A stretch of DNA of 64,000 nucleotides from Misgurnus anguillicaudatus (GCF_027580225.2 NC_073348.2:27579501-27643500), one strand, 5' to 3'; positions 37,704-50,700 are shown, counted from the stretch's first letter. Notes: generated by a model from the letters alone, not told the origin. Numbers and translations are program-made.

Positions 37704-38265
37704 TTAAAGAGACACTACACTTTTTATGAAAATATGCTAATTTTTCAGCTCTCCTAGAGTTAAACATTTGATTTTTACTGTTTTGGAATCCATTCAGCCA
37801 ATTTCTGGCGCTACCACTTTTAGCATAGCTTAGCATAATCCATTGAATCTAATTAGACCATTTAGCATCGCGCTTAAAAATAACCAAAGAGTTTTGATAT
37901 TATTACGCAGTGCCCGAAAAGAGTCCCCTTAGAAACTTTCAACTTTCATGGTATGGCAGCAAAGTCCTTGATTATTACGCCAGAATGCAAGTATAGTTCC
38001 TAGCCATATCAGCCTAGAAAATCACAACTTTTAATTTTCGGTCGTTCTTAGTACACGATGTAACTACAGAAGAGTCAAGTTTTAAAAAGGAAAAATATCG
38101 AAACTCTTTGGTCCTTTTTGAGCGCGATGCTAATGGTCTAATCAGATTCAATGGATTATGCTAAGCTATGCTAAAAGTGATAGCGCCCGACCCGGAGATC
38201 GGCTGAATGGATTCCAAAACGGTAAATATCAAATGTTTAACTCTAGGGGAGCTGGACAAATTAGG
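37704..38265. mobile_element. Large foldback of the F family (copy 1), right end truncated
   Basis: The left arm begins at TTAA then AGAGACACTACACTTTTTATG. Blocks such as TTTGGAATCCATTCAGC, TAGCATAGCTTAGCATAATC and CCAAAGAGTTT recur inverted on the right. The right terminus is lost where the next foldback starts. Confidence 0.8.
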
Positions 38266-38269
38266 ATAT

Positions 38270-38878
38270 TTAAAGGAACACGCCCACATTTTGGGAATTT
38301 AGCTTATTCACCGTATCCCCCAGAGTTAGATAAGTCCATACATACCTCTCTCATCTCCGTGCGTGCTGTAACTCTGTCTGACGCAGCCCCCGCTAGCTTA
38401 GCTTAGCACAAAGACTGGAAATGCATGGCTCCAGCTAGTATACTGCTCCCAATAAGTGACAAAATAACGCGATCATTTTCCTATTTATGTGTTGTGATTT
38501 GTATAGTCAAACCGTGCACAAACAACAAGGTGACATGAGACACAGCGATCTTTTAACTGAAGACGAAGCACTGCCGCATGGGCGGAGTGATCTGCTCGCA
38601 GCACACGAGAAGCCTCTGGTGAGGAGCAGAGAGTTCGGTCAGAGTTGTGCAAATCACTCCGCCCATGCGGCAGTGCTTCGTCTTCAGAGAATATAGTTCT
38701 CAGTATGTATACTGTTAAAAGATCGCTGTGTCTCATATCACCTTGTTATTTGTACACGGTTTGACTATACAAATCACAACACATAAATAGGAAAATGATC
38801 GCGTTATTTTGTCACTTATTGGGAGCAGTATACTAGCTGGAGCCATGCATTTCCAGTCTTTGTGCTAAGCTAAGCGCT
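38270..38878. mobile_element. Second foldback (E family), right end truncated
   Basis: Starts TTAA at 38270. The left arm (CTAGCTTAGCTTAGCACAAA ... ACTGCCGCATGGGCGGAGTG) is mirrored at 38645-38878, but the last roughly 125 bp of the right arm are missing. Confidence 0.8.
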
Positions 38879-39734
38879 TTAAACAAGTAAACTTAACTAA
38901 AATTCTAAATTAGATTTTACTCTTCCATCTACTTCAAAAACTACATTAAAGAGGAAACCATGAACAAAACATAATTTTGAGAAGGGATGGAGAAGGATGT
39001 TACCCTGAAAAACAGACAGGAGTTTGGCGTGCGTGTTTGGAAAGCATCCCTTCTCTTGTCATATTTGTGAGGGCTGAATACCTCGTGAAGCAATTTGCTA
39101 CAGATGGTCAGACTCAAGTTGATATTTTATACGCCACCGAAGAAGCGCACTTGCACAATTAGGAAATGATACCGTTTTGGCTGGAACTTGCAGCAAGCCT
39201 CAAGAGTCACTGCACGTCTTTTGAATAGCGGAGTTGTTGGTAAAATCTGTATTATCCAAACCTCAGTTTATAATGATGGCAGATCATCACCGGGCTGTGG
39301 TCTCTATATGTAAGCGGATTACAATTGCAATTTGTCTTTGTCAGCTCCGTTTTCAAACAGTTCTCCTTTGAGACACGCAGTTCGCACTGAAGGAGAAAAA
39401 GAAATATTGAATTTGGACTTCATTGTAATTTTTAAACAGAAAGAGAGACCCTTCCTATAAAACCACATGAGTTTGGGTTTGATTCACTGTGGGCTTTTCG
39501 ACCAAGCTCCCTCTAGTGGCAACAATGAAATTGGAGTCAAAAGTTTTTGATGGCAAAGACATAAATGTTTAAATATAATTGTGCACCTAGTTTAAAATAT
39601 ATGTTAAAAGAATACAGACAGATTTGTATTGTCTAAACCTATTTTGCTGTGTGTGTTACAATCTGATCCCCATACTGTCTGCTCTAATAAGCAAAGGTCA
39701 CACAGGGACAGTTTCCACCCTTTAACCCCTTATC
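38879..39734. other. No gene recognised
   Basis: Unique-looking sequence without supported exons. Confidence 0.35.
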
Positions 39735-39737
39735 AGT

Positions 39738-39961
39738 GGTTTTCAAACTGGGGGCCGCGAGATGGTGCCAGGGGGGCCCCAGTTTTATGACATTTTATGA
39801 AATACATTAATTTATCATGAATTCTGGGTAGTTAAAAAATATTTTTTTAATAAATGTTGAGTTTTAGAACAGTTTTTTGTCACAAATTTTCTTTAGGGGG
39901 CCGTGAAGGAATGTACTGTACACAAGGGGGGCCGCACGCTGAAAAAGTTTGGGAACCACTG
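39738..39961. mobile_element. hAT-type MITE with CAGTGGTTTTCAAACTGG ends
   Basis: CAGTGGTTTTCAAACTGGGG at the left is matched by CAAAAAGTTTGGGAACCACTG-like sequence at the right. This end pair is typical of Charlie-like hAT MITEs. No clean duplication is visible. Confidence 0.7.
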
Positions 39962-42116
39962 CCTTAAATTACACAATCAAGGGTCTTTAGGACTGCAAAG
40001 ACTGCAGTGAGCAGTAGTCTGTATCTAATGAGTGATAGTTTTACAGATCTGAAATCACAGCTCTGGAGTCCCATTTATTTAAACAATGAGAAAAGAAAGT
40101 TCAATGAATAACAATGAATCATCTATAAGGATCCACAAAAAGCAAAAAGTAAATAAACAGAGACTTCCTTTCTTAATATTTTTTTTTACATTTCCAGGAT
40201 TTGAAGACCTCCAGCATATGTTTGTGTGAAGCGTGGTGACCACAATGCTCAGTTCATCGAATGTGGCAGAAATTATGGGGTACCTGGGAGCCACTTCAAG
40301 CCAAATTAAACGGATTCGGAGGCCCACAATGCATTGCCACACAGCCTCAACAATGCATTTCATATGTAACGGCTTATTAAAACACAAAGCATAAAAAAGG
40401 CTCTCAAGGCGAGCTGACGGTTTCTCCATCAAGACAGAATAAACAGAGGCCAGACTGAGAGATTGACAGAGGCGTCTGGGGAAACCTGTAGGGGGTCCTA
40501 TTCACCACAAAGGATTTCTGAAGCACTTTGGATCAAAAGCTCACCATCATGTTGGAGGACTAGAGCGGGGTTTGAGGTTCTTCCCATAATAGTGACTTTC
40601 CACTTTTATGGAAACATTGCATCCTATCAGTTTTATCAATTTTATATTCGACCAGTTTTGCAGGTGCAGATGGTGGCGCTGAATGGAGAATAGTCATTCA
40701 GACCATTGCACAGCATACTTGGCTCACATCAAGAAATCTTTCAACGAAACCCATGCTTACGGCGGGTCTAAAATGACTGAATACGAACGAACAGTTGCCA
40801 CAGTTTCCGCAGTCTAAATGTGTGCGGAATTCACTCCCGCTCGGTTTTCAGTATTTGGACAACCATGATTGCCAGACCTCCTCTGGATTTCTGCTTTTAG
40901 CCGTCCAGCTGTCGTCGAGAGGCTGCAGTCGGTTAATTCAACAGCGAAGGTGGCAGGCGGCTCGCAGCAAGAGATCCCAACTGATATGAAACCGGCTTGG
41001 TTGTTGTTTTATGACAGTTGAGCTTGGTGCTGATCGGACACCTGCTTCTTCGATTTTAGCAAAGACGGATTACTTCAGTCTGGACTATTTGTTAAACGCT
41101 TCTAACACTCACTTACTAGCGAACGTGCAATGTAAATAAAATGCACTATGATATCACATGAGAAATGTGTGTATTTGTACTGGCATCGTATGGATGTTAA
41201 CGTTTCGTAATATTTTCAAAAAGGTTACGGGCAGAAAAATATAGTAGGCCTACTAGTTTAGATTTTTATTTTTTTTACCGAGAACTGTTTTTGATCGCAG
41301 CGTGCCCTGCGATTAACACCGACTTTATGTCTCTGTGTATCTTTACAAAGGAAACACACTTCTGTACAAAGATAGCAGTTTGCTCTGTTGCAACATATCA
41401 ATCTAAAGACATGAGGTTCAATAAAAATCCTTATCGGCATGCTTTACCACTGACTCATTCACATGGTAGCCCATGTGTGCGTGTTTTTAGTTATCATCTG
41501 AACTGCTTTTAAATAACCAAGATTACACTTTTGTCGACTATTACTACTAATTTCTTCAGCGTGTTTAGACGCCCATGCACTTTAGCAAAACAACTTAAGA
41601 CATTACGAGTAAATTCAAGTTCAAAGGAGCAAAAACATATCTCTGTGTGCAATGGAAATATACTGCTTTTGGTTCATGGGAGGTTTACCAGCCCCAGTGC
41701 GTTATTCAGGAAAAAGATAAAACCCTCAGCTAACACCGTAAACTGGGGTGAAGAAAGATTATATAAAAAATAACTTCAGTCATAGCCGAGTGAACAAAAA
41801 TGTCTGTCCTCCCAGCAAGCATTTCAATGACGTAACCGTGAGGAAGCCGGTTTAATATAGATTCTCCGGACATTTCTGTCCACACTGGCACAAGCTGTTT
41901 TTTATGGTCTCTCTGTGGCAGAGGTTTAATAGGATGTGAGGTTTCTCAAAAAAGTAAGAAGCGTGGACAGTTGCAAAACAGCAAGGAAGAAAACATTATA
42001 AATTTTCCTTCTGAAACTAGAGACAAGTCCAGAAAAAACAAAGCTTGAGCTACGGCGGTAAGTCGGTGACCCCACAAGTTCAGGTAAGCACTGCACTTAA
42101 TGAAACCTCTGCTCTT
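39962..42116. other. No confirmed gene
   Basis: Moderately GC-rich patches at 40460-40990. Possible plus-strand donors occur at 42053 (GCG then GTAAGT) and 42082 (CAG then GTAAGC), but no paired acceptor or recognisable frame. Confidence 0.35.
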
Positions 42117-42216
42117 CTATACATTTACTCAGATGATTTTATCCAAAGTGACTACATTTTATAATTGCATGCCTGTACCAATGACCTTGACATTGCAAGC
42201 ACTCTACCAGCTGAGC
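42117..42216 (-). repeat. Degenerate tRNA-derived SINE
   Basis: Minus-strand copy: the tail complement TTTTATCCAAAGTGACT and the head complement CTCTACCAGCTGAGC are both present. Confidence 0.6.
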
Positions 42217-43158
42217 AAAAGGAAAGCCTTTGAGGGAGATCAGACCATCTCAGATGTCCGCAGACCAATTCACACCCACAACTAAAGACAAAACATAGAG
42301 TTGTTAACCAAAACAGTGTTAATCAACTCTAATTTCTTGAAACAAATGTTTACATTTCAAATTTATTTTCAAGTCAAATAAAATCTGATTCAAACTATTT
42401 TCTTCACTATGTACTCTGCCAGGTTTAAATTTAATCAAATTTGGTGGAGAATGTTTTTTCCTATTGCCTAAATTCATGCACAACTGTGTACATGAAGACA
42501 GAAAAGGGTAGCTCCAGCCAATATATGTGGTCTCCCTATGATCAGTGTTGGTGTACAGCGGGCTCTTTCTCAAGGAATGGGATGTAGTAGGAAAAGGGAG
42601 ATGGTGAGGCAGACAAGTTCTCTGAATTATTAATAAGTAGTCACGCACTGTTTAACAAACCCTGAACACAGAGATGTTACATATCAGGTTACCATGTCTC
42701 CCGGTTACGACAGTGGTCCACTACACAAAACAAAATTTGTAAAGAAAAAGTGATTAAGGTATGATCGGCATTAGCTTTCCCACATAAGTGTCTCTATGTA
42801 TCTTTAAATATTATTTTTGGAGCTTTCACAAAGAAAGAAAAATGAGAAAGAAAGAAACTAAGAAAAAAAAACAAAGAAATAAAGGTTGTAATTTAACCGT
42901 TGCTGGGTTGTTTTAAACCATTGTTGGGTTAATGTAACCCAATGGCTGAAAAAAGCATCTGATAAGCAATTTATATTGATTTGTAATTCAGTTCTTCTTT
43001 TCTTCTTCTTTCGGTTTAATGGCGGCTTACACCTACAGGCGCATACCGCCACTAATTCAGTAACATACTAAAAACCTTTTTTTATTAATGCAAACAATAC
43101 AAATACAAAATGTTTTTTTTCGGCAAAAACTGCATGTTCCTGTATCTCAGTTCAACCC
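42217..43158. other. No gene recognised
   Basis: AT-rich, with A-rich GAAA runs at 42830-42880 and a short inverted pair (TGCTGGGTTG / TAACCCAATG) at 42900-42945. Confidence 0.35.
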
Positions 43159-43842
43159 TAATATGTATATTTTAATCTAAATATTAATTATATCCTTACC
43201 CAAAAGATTTACGTTACATTTATTTACTACAAATGCAATGCTCTGCCAAATGAGCAACCCAATATCACGAAATTACGTACCTATAGGCACGTATGGACCA
43301 ACGTGACAATGTCACGTTTTGTCGCGTTTGAGCGTGTCACGCTTTTCTGTTTGTGTCACTGTCACGTATTGGTTACTCAACTTTTTTGTCCTATTTTCAA
43401 ACCATTGTCACTTCGGTTTAGGTGCTTGCGTTATATGTCACTTTAAGTATTGGTTTATAAAAAAAGATACATGACTTATTATTTTATATTTTCTAAACTT
43501 TAACCAATTGTCGCCTGACGTTGGGGTTAGAGTTGGGTTTGGGTAGGGATGTCATTTTATGTAAATCTAACCCTAAAGCGAAGCGACAATGTTAAGAAAT
43601 TAGGACAAAAAAGTTGAGTAACCAATACGTGACAGTGACACAAACAGAAAAGCGTGACATGCTCACTGCTCAAACGCGGCAAAACGTGACATTGTCACGT
43701 TTTCCATACGTGCCTATAGGTACGTAATTTCGTGATATTGGGTTGCTCATTTGGCAGAGCATTGCATTTGTAGTAAATAAATGTAAAGTAAATGTTTTGG
43801 GTAAGGATATAATTAATATTTAGATTAAAATATACATATTTA
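43159..43842. repeat. Near-perfect large palindrome, arms about 265-272 bp
   Basis: Left arm 43159-43423 and right arm 43571-43842 are reverse complements with few mismatches. The outer parts of both arms include a SINE-like segment (AAATGCAATGCTCTGCCAAA / TTTGGCAGAGCATTGCATTT). The spacer is about 147 bp. Confidence 0.9.
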
Positions 43843-44718
43843 GGAACAATATTTATAAACCGGTTAAAGGGTAAAATAGACATATTAAGATGTTAAAATG
43901 TTTATAACAGATGCTCATCTAAATTACTATTACAGAGAGCCAGCCTTCAGCAGCTGCGAGTAGCTTTCTCTTAGGAAAAAGGAACTGTGCTTCAGCAGAA
44001 TTTTACACTGGCTTGTACAAACTCAGACGTTATCTACAAACATGCATGTTTCCAGCCCATTTGACAGTACTGATGCTTAAGAATGATTATCATTTCCAGC
44101 CCAAAAAACACAACAGTGCCACCACACATGCCACACTGTAAAAAAAATAGACTTTTAAGAGCTGTTAAGAGCCATTAACACACAATCTGAATGAAGCTCT
44201 CGATTATTCAACAATATTATAATCGAGAGAATGAGAGACTCAGGTATAAGAGTCAAGTACAACATTCAATGCTCTTGTCTTTCATGCTCAATGACTGCTC
44301 TCTATGTTTTGTGCGTCTCATTAGGCCATTCAGTTTTCAAGCTTTCCTCTCCACATAAATATTGACATAATGGTGGATTTTAACAAAATTAAAGGCATCA
44401 TGGGCAAAAATTTGATCTTTAGAAACTTATATATGGGGAATTTAGTCAAGAGACCAGAGCTATGTGACCAGAGAACACATTTCATGGATGGAAAAGAAAA
44501 ACTTGGTTTCCAGGAGCACTTAGATATAATAGCTTGGCTCTGATTATAAAGCCATGGATCCGATTCCAAAATCTAACAATAGAGACTGTTAAGTAAACTA
44601 AAAAGAACAGAATGTTTTGCTAACAAATTGTCTTGAGCAACTTTTCTACCTTATATTTGGTACTGAACACAGATCTTGAATAGTAAATCAAAACAAAGAA
44701 AGATACAGACTAACATTG
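43843..44718. other. No gene recognised
   Basis: Unique-looking sequence without features. Confidence 0.35.
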
Positions 44719-44866
44719 ACATTTTATGCAGCACTTTAATACAAAGTGACTTGCAGTGCATTACAAGCTATGCATGTTTACCAGTATGTCTGTTTCCTGG
44801 GCTCAACCCTACAACCTTTTGAGCTGCTAATGGATATCTCTACCACTGAGCTATACAGGAACACAC
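44719..44866 (-). repeat. tRNA-derived SINE
   Basis: Minus-strand copy with TACAAAGTGACTTGCAGTGC (tail complement), GGGCTCAACCC (box-B complement) and CTACCACTGAGC (box-A complement). Confidence 0.75.
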
Positions 44867-44880
44867 AAGACTTTTACATA

Positions 44881-45361
44881 CAGTGTTGGGGAAAGTTACT
44901 TTTAAAAGTAATCCATTACAATATTAAGTTACTCCCCAAAAAAGTAACTAATTGCGTTAGTTACTTTTTATGAAAAGTAATGCTTACGTTATTTTTGCGT
45001 TATTTTTGCATTACTTTTTCTTACTTTGCAGGTGTTTTTTATGATTGAGAAGTTCTGCATTCAGAAATTGCATATTTCCATCGCAAAAATGCCAAGCTCT
45101 GGTCTGCCATCTCCATTTCTGAATGAAACTGTTCACGCATAGAGTGTGTAATTCTACGTTAATACGTTCAGTTTAATGAAGTACATTGTTTTTTTTACAT
45201 CTAATTAATTAAACTGAAAAGTAACTTGCATTACTTTTTTAAAAATGTAACTGAAATATTAATGTGTACATTTATAATGCGTTACTTTACTCGTTACTTC
45301 CGAAAAGTAATATTATTACGTATTAATGCACGCTACTTGTAATGTGTTACCCCCAACACTG
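44881..45361. mobile_element. hAT-like element with CAGTGTTGGGG ends, 481 bp
   Basis: CAGTGTTGGGGAAAGTTACTT and GTTACCCCCAACACTG are inverted ends. The sub-terminal AAGTAAC/GTTACTT repeats are typical of a common fish hAT MITE. The target duplication is unclear. Confidence 0.75.
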
Positions 45362-45365
45362 CATA

Positions 45366-45388
45366 TACTGTACTGTACTGTACTGTAC
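45366..45388 (+). repeat. ACTGT pentanucleotide repeat
   Basis: Four units directly right of the element ending at 45361. Confidence 0.85.
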
Positions 45389-45401
45389 ATCTATTCAAAC
45401 A

Positions 45402-45402
<1 letters not shown>

Positions 45403-45460
<58 letters not shown>
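45403..45460 (+). repeat. (GA)n microsatellite
   Basis: About 28 GA units with one interruption. It produces an artefactual Arg-Glu repeat frame. Confidence 0.95.
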
Positions 45461-46406
45461 TCTGGCATCCATTTGTGCATCACATCAGAATTTAAATCTA
45501 AGTTTTTTGTTATAATCTGGAATTCTAAAAATCACTCCCAATCTGCTTCCTCTGAAAAACAATTCTGGAATGATTATACGACTTCAATCAGGAGCACGAG
45601 AAAACTGGAAACAGTGGCTTGAGATCTCACATCATATCTAGCCAGGGAAATCACTCAGTAAGTGTGCTATTCCTCTGCTTCCGACTTCTGTGTTTGCAGG
45701 AAGCAGATTAATTTTAGTTTTCCTTAGACCAACAAAGAGTTCAGAGTACTGAACAACCTCACGTCCAATCTCATATTTTTGCTTTCCAAGCCTGTGAAAA
45801 ACGGTGGCAACAAGGACATTCCTCTGTTGAGAATGCGTATTAAATATAGGGATCATTCAACAAAACGTGCACGTGCTCCCATCTCTGCCCAGATATGATC
45901 ATCAGGCGCTGTGTGGGAGATCTATTCAAAACCCCCTCCTACTGAAACACACAACCTATTCTCTTGGATTTTCCTAATTAAATGAAACAGCCCCACTCCC
46001 CCCGCCAAGCGTTCCCTCTGATCGGCATCCAAGTGTTGATGGGCAGCAGTATGATACGACTCCCCCTCACTGAGTACGTCTCTGTTTTACTGCCTTATAA
46101 CGCGTCTCACACCGAGGCTGCATATGTGCTCTGAGCTCCAGACTTCAACCATGCTCAGATCCAGGCGACAGGGTTTTAAAACAGCTGGTATTTGGGCACT
46201 AACATTGCTCCTGTTCTCAGATCAGTTATGCACTTTGGAATTATAAGGGATTGTTTTAAGGCTTAGAACAACAGAACATAAACAATCTGTGAAAGGGGAC
46301 AACTGATAAGTTAAAAAGCAATATCAGTGCATTTAAGGGAACAGATGTGCTTAACAAAGTTCCTCTTAGACTTAACAAAGAACATTTTATGAACCTTTAT
46401 TTTCAA
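45461..46406. other. No gene recognised
   Basis: Unique-looking sequence, with no exon recognised. Confidence 0.35.
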
Positions 46407-46545
46407 AGGTGGGTCAATTGGTAGAGCATTGTGTTAGCAGCACAAAGTTCATGGGTTCGATTCGGGAAACACATAGTTACATAGTGTAGCCTGTAAGTAG
46501 CTTTGGATAAATGCATCTGCCAAATGTGCAAGTGTAATAAATGTT
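46407..46545 (+). repeat. tRNA-derived SINE
   Basis: Head GGTCAATTGGTAGAGC, box B GGGTTCGATTC, and tail GCTTTGGATAAATGCATCTG. The best-preserved copy in the window. Confidence 0.85.
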
Positions 46546-46714
46546 GTAATAAATGTCTTGCCTCTGTCATCCTCGTTACATGCCAATATCCCCACGTCTG
46601 TTCTGTCCACCACAATGTCACACATGCATGGATCTCTTTAAATACAATTTCGTGATGTTTAATTACAGCCTATGAATGAAACAGGAATGATTTTAATAAT
46701 GGGTCTCCCGTGAT

Positions 46715-48439
46715 CAGTGATGCCACAGTTACTTTAAAAAAGTAATCTGATTACTGATTACTGATTACTCCTTTAAAAAGTAACTAAGTTACTTTACAGA
46801 TTACTTGATTTTAAAAGTAACTAAGTTAGATTACAAGTTACTTTGTTAGTTACATTCCAGTAGCTGCCAACACCCCCACTGCCTCAACATTAAAAATGAC
46901 AACCGGTTTTGCCAACACTCACTTTATTGGAAGTGCATTTTTAACAGTAACGTCAACAATGTATCTCCTGACATTTTAAGTTGAACTGTTGTGTTTTAAA
47001 AAACTAAAATATATATATATGAGTCTTTCTTGACTTCACTTAACATAAATAGGGGTGAGCAGGGGCCATTTTCAGAAAAACTTAATTTTAAAAGTTAATG
47101 TTTTAGACAGAGATATATTTTTGTTGTGGTCAATAACTCACAAGTGTGGTCTATCAAAACCAGCTGGAATTTTGAACAAATGTAAAACGACTTCTGTATA
47201 ATTTCACTTTAAACAAGAGTACTGAATTGTTACTTTTGACCTTGACAGCAGGGATGAAAGTAACACACAGGTGGGTCAAAAGTAACACAACAAAACATGA
47301 TAGATTTTTGTGTTACACTTGTTTTTATTAAATATATATTACTATGACCTCTTTAATATGTAACTGCAAACTTATTTTGTCATTTATCTTTGTAAAAAAT
47401 AATTAAATTACATTTTTATTTTAAATTTCAGTTTTATCAAATGTTTCAAAAGCAACCAACAGTACAAACTTAAATTGCTGAGACTAAAAAAATTCAATAG
47501 TTTAAACACTATGAAAATAAAATTAAATCAAATTAGAATAATATCAATTTTTTACCATATTATACACAGTATTAGCAGCTGGACAAAACTAACAAGTGTT
47601 ACTTTTGACCCGACAGGATCTACTTACTCTATAAACTCGACTTACTTTTATTTTGAAAAACGGAGAAGTCTTCAGGATGTTATATACTAAATACCTTGTA
47701 GATTTATCAGTATTGTAACACATGAAACGAGAAACACAACGCGTTGTAAGAAAAAAAGACCGCTTTTGGAATGTACTTATCATGGTTGAAAACACAGTTC
47801 TGGATCTACACGTGGAAATCGGTGAGTAAATAACGCGATATTTGTTAACTCTTTCAGAGGTTATGTGCTAATACGCTGTCATAGTGAGATTTAGATGTTA
47901 TCAGGGCTCGGAGAAAATCGCTTTGTTACTTTCGTTCTTCAACTCTCCCACACTTACTGGTTTTGCACTGAAGTCCAGCTTTTGTTGTTTGGGTAGTGGA
48001 TGAACTCCTGCTCACTGCTTCGCATCACCGGGTGGGACTATGTGGGACTTGCTCTTAGTTTGACTGTCTGCGCCGTGCTGCGACTCCAAAGGTTTTTTTT
48101 TTTAATTTGACGTAGTGTTTTTGTAGCTGCAACTCTCTTCTCTCTTCATTGTACGTTGTTTACGTCTGTGTCGCTTACACGTGACCTGAATTGTCCTCGT
48201 GCTTAAAACGTGACTTGTCGCACACCTGACTTCACTTCCCGAGACGCAAGAAGAAATATACAAGAAAATATATATTTTACTAAGGAAAATTTCAAAAATA
48301 GTAACGCACAGTGACTTGGATAAGTAACTTTAATCTGATTACTGGTTTGGAAATATTAACGCGTTAGATTACTCGTTACTAAAAAAAGTGGTAAAATTAG
48401 AGTAACGCGTTACTAAGTAACGCGTTACCGGCATCACTG
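46715..48439. mobile_element. hAT-like element, 1725 bp, perfect 8-bp duplication
   Basis: The ends CAGTGATGCC and GGCATCACTG are inverted. CCCGTGAT flanks both sides (46707-46714, 48440-48447). Inner ends carry many GTAAC/GTTAC repeats. No transposase frame is recognisable; the longest open frames are about 70 codons, so it is non-autonomous or decayed. Confidence 0.92.
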
Positions 48440-48447
48440 CCCGTGAT

Positions 48448-50186
48448 GCACTGAGGTGCGTGCAGTTGCGCGTTGCATGCAAGCACGATGTAGCCGGAGT
48501 CAATAAAAAAGAACAAAAATATGTCAATCCGGCAAAAACGCAAACATATGTGTCTCGTAAAAAACGCTAGTCGGTTTCTAGTAGTGCACGCCTAGCCGAG
48601 GAAACCGATCCATTTACTAACGGTCAAGAGAGAGTGACAGTCCCAATTCACGCCGTGGCTTTCAGTTAAACATCCCGTACACAAGCTTGGACGCGACCGA
48701 AGCAGAATTCGCTTTATGGAAAAGAGCGCGTCGATCAAATCAATGCGCACGGATAGAACATGCGCAGTGCAATTTTACTTAATAAAGCGTATTTTGGACA
48801 GGAATGTTGCCAAGAAATTAATAGGCCTATAACAGCCCGCATCCCTCTTATAATTTACCTAAAGCACCTGCTGGGAATCACCTGGGCTAAAGGTGAATTT
48901 AGTCAAATAAATAAATAGTTGGTTAATAAAACAATAAAGAGGTCTATGGAAATGTTAGCCACACATTTGCATTAATTTCTTTAAATTGATTCAATAGAAA
49001 TTCATGGTTCTTAAAGAAAAATAGATAGTCTATTTGGCAAAGCACATGTGTCGTGTTAACTAATCAATACGATTAAAATACGCATCTTTAACCAAACTGT
49101 GAAACGGGCAGATGAGCATTTGTAACTTAACCAGGCATTGAAACATTAATAAATGAATGAAACTGGCAACGAACCAACACACAAAGAAGCGCTTGGATTT
49201 GCTTACTTGCATAGATATGAATGGGAACAAGGCTCCAATGTTTCTCTCTATAGGTTTTAACGTAGCCTATTTATTAAACAGACCTCAGCTCGAGGCTAGT
49301 ATGGTCTACTACAGCATCCTACTGTATATAACCATACTGTATGACTTACATTCATCTAAACGCGCTCCGCCGCTGTCTGTGAGCATCCGTTGTTCACTTA
49401 AATCCAATTTGTATGCAGATGTATCCTGCTCGTTTCCAACAGCAAGGGGATCCCGAAAATACGGTTTGCTTTAAATCAAGTGAATTAGCATTAAATCCAT
49501 AAGAAAAGAGATTAAATTCTCATTCCCCTTGATTGCAGATTCCTTTCATTCACCGGCAAAACCGCCTACCCGTCGGCTGCAGCGCGTCAGGTGTGAGCGA
49601 GTCCGTTACGCACTGTATATCATCCAAAGCGATCCGTATCTTACGATCTTCCCTGTGCTTTAATAGTAAAGCGCATCTCTGTATAACGGACCCCTCAGCA
49701 TCCAATTCTGCATGGACTGGACGCTCAGCGGACACACCGCACCTCTGCAAATGAAATCTGACACCCAGATAAGACCCGGCCTCTCCTCGTTTGGGTTGCT
49801 AATATATTCGACACGTGGGGAGCGGTACAAAAGGGGGAGCAGTGAAAAAGAGAGAAGGACGGAGGAAAGGACTGAATTTGTTCCTGTAGACTGTACTGTA
49901 GTGCCACCATGCTCCACCTTGGAGAAGTGGTTTTTAGACAAAGGAACTGATAAATGCTGTTTTGAAGTTTAAGCAGGTTAACTTCAATTTGTGGTCTGTA
50001 TAATCATTTATGTACTAAAATTCAGATTATTTAAAAATGCATGATTCTTTCATGTCATGGTTGGGTAAAATATGCACACTCCTAGAACATGGCAAAATTT
50101 GACCCAATCATGGGTTGAAAGCCAGCTTTTTTGTGTAATAATTTAAAATAAATAATCAAAGATTACTTATTTTTGGTAAATAAACC
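48448..50186. other. No confirmed gene; CpG-containing patch
   Basis: 49540-49900 is richer in CpG than its surroundings, with open frames on both strands and a C/T-rich minus-strand upstream tract. It could hold a promoter or a non-coding first exon of the minus-strand gene, but no TATA box, start or paired splice site is clear. Confidence 0.3.
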
Positions 50187-50458
50187 CTGCTAAAAAACAA
50201 TAGACACCATTACAGAAATTCTATTGGTTTTATTGGGAATTTTATTGGTTAGAATATGGCCCAAAACACTCTACAGTGTATTGGTCTTTGTTGGTCTCTA
50301 ATGGTATGTATTGGTTCTATGTATTGGTTCTAATGGAATATGGCCCAAAACACACTACAGTGTAGGGGTTTTAATGGAAAATGCTAATGGTTCCTATTGG
50401 TGTTTTAATGGAAACCATTAGAATTTTCTTTAATGGTTTTATTGTTTTTTTTCAGCAG
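50187..50458. mobile_element. MITE with CCCTGCTAAAAAACAATA ends
   Basis: CCTGCTAAAAAACAATAGAC is inverted as ATTGTTTTTTTTCAGCAGGG at the right. The interior contains two copies of GGAATATGGCCCAAAACAC-like blocks. Confidence 0.7.
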
Positions 50459-50700
50459 GGAACATAAAATTGTCATGCCTCGCGGTGTATTTTTGTAGTC
50501 ATGGGGTTGTGGGCGTACACCCCACAGACCGATGGAGTCTAAGTGTAAAGCAGAACCAGGAGAATGAGTCTGATGGGAAGGTCATTTATCAACCTGACTT
50601 TCAGGTCAACCCCCTCCGCCTGCATCCAAGCGTTAAGTGGAAAGAAGCTTCGGCGCCTGAATATAAACCTGCACAACTGTACTTAATAGTGCATCTCTAC

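Noticed and set aside
45326..45622. Arg-Glu repeat protein
   Set aside because: Translation of a GA microsatellite.
46407..46480. Functional tRNA gene
   Set aside because: Box A and box B are recognisable, but the body continues into the SINE tail and a full cloverleaf with a proper anticodon arm is not convincing.
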